Source: Campylobacterales bacterium
Lineage (GTDB): Bacteria > Campylobacterota > Campylobacteria > Campylobacterales > SZUA-545
Length of the DNA: 5,559 nucleotides
Assembly: GCA_025800305.1 (NCBI GenBank)
Contig: JAOXRY010000125.1
Location: forward strand, 1 to 5,559
Direction: 5' to 3'
Shown here: positions 5,282 to 5,559 of the stretch, piece by piece
Layout of the letters: every line of letters begins with the position of its first letter
How positions within the stretch are numbered: the stretch's first letter is position 1
Notes under the pieces: generated by a model
What the model saw: only the letters and a program-made list of their open reading frames with translations
The model's database searches: none
What the model was told of the DNA's origin: nothing
Made by a program: the position numbers and the translations under genes

Positions 5282-5559
5282 GATTTTCCCTTTTTATTTA
5301 AAAAATATAATCCCAAAGAGAGGATAAGAATAGAACCTGCAAAATAAAGCATCTCTAAAGGTGTTGCAAACTCCATATGAAGAACTCTTTGGAAAAAACT
5401 CACAACAAGAACCATAACAATTACTTTTGCTATCTTATCTTTTAACTGATCTAGAGATTGAATAGATAAGATACTAGAAGATGAAGAGTTCTTTGCTTCA
5501 TCAATATCAGAGATAAATAACTCATACAAACCAAAACTAAAGATTAAAAGTACAACAGC
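5278..5559 (-). CDS. YqhA/UPF0114 family membrane protein, C-terminal part (runs off the right edge)
   Basis: The minus-strand frame is open to the window edge with no stop, giving 93 residues of a longer protein; a TTG at 5529 is internal and not the start. Visible segments are the end of a hydrophobic helix followed by GLYELFISDID, a polar Ser-rich loop, LKDKIAKVIVMVLVVSFFQ forming the next membrane helix, and a final hydrophobic helix ending in basic residues. This order (a helix ending G-Y/L-E-x-F-x-S, an acidic loop, a lysine-rich helix start with IAKVIV) matches the UPF0114/YqhA inner-membrane family, about 165-180 residues long. Its function is not well established. The stop TGA overlaps the hemE TTG start, so the two are probably co-transcribed and translated in a coupled way. 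The family call is by recalled pattern, not by search. Confidence 0.75.
   Translation of the reverse strand, partial: AVVLLIFSFGLYELFISDIDEAKNSSSSSILSIQSLDQLKDKIAKVIVMVLVVSFFQRVLHMEFATPLEMLYFAGSILILSLGLYFLNKKGKS

Noticed and set aside
4827..5327. Plus-strand open frame of 166 codons opposite hemE
   Set aside because: It is antisense to the fully conserved hemE frame and its translation resembles no protein family.

Overview
The window is AT-rich and its proteins (HemE, a COG0731 radical SAM protein, a YqhA-type membrane protein, tRNA-Asn) read like those of a Campylobacterota (Epsilonproteobacteria) chromosome, perhaps Sulfurimonas- or Arcobacter-like. That placement rests on remembered protein similarity and was not checked by a search.

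Plus strand, left to right: two overlapping genes for a phosphonate/phosphate-type ABC importer, a compact PhnC-like ATPase (17-679) and a PhnE-like permease in which two permease domains are fused into one 500-residue chain (660-2162). The substrate-binding protein is not in the window and probably lies to the left. Just after the permease gene is a perfect FNR/CRP-family box, TTGATTTAAATCAA, followed at class II spacing by a TATAAT -10. These drive a short four-helix CopD-like membrane protein gene (2241-2681), so that gene appears to be a separate unit, probably activated under low oxygen or by a related FNR/CRP regulator.

Minus strand, right to left: the C-terminal part of a YqhA/UPF0114 membrane protein (runs off the right edge), then hemE (uroporphyrinogen decarboxylase) starting from a TTG that overlaps the yqhA stop by 4 bases, then a palindrome and a rho-independent terminator, then a radical SAM gene of the TYW1-like COG0731 family, then tRNA-Asn(GUU). 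The tRNA has a full-consensus sigma70 promoter whose -35 lies in the last codons of the radical SAM gene. Directly after the tRNA 3' end is a long open but start-less remnant of a RimJ/RimL-type GNAT acetyltransferase that has lost its N-terminal part. It looks like a scar of recombination or integration at the tRNA.

The window is mostly housekeeping and transport. No CRISPR array, insertion sequence, toxin-antitoxin pair or clear defence system is visible. The parts most worth a second look are the FNR-type promoter of the CopD-like gene, the tRNA-Asn/GNAT junction, and the unusual architecture of the ABC importer (shortened ATPase plus fused permease).
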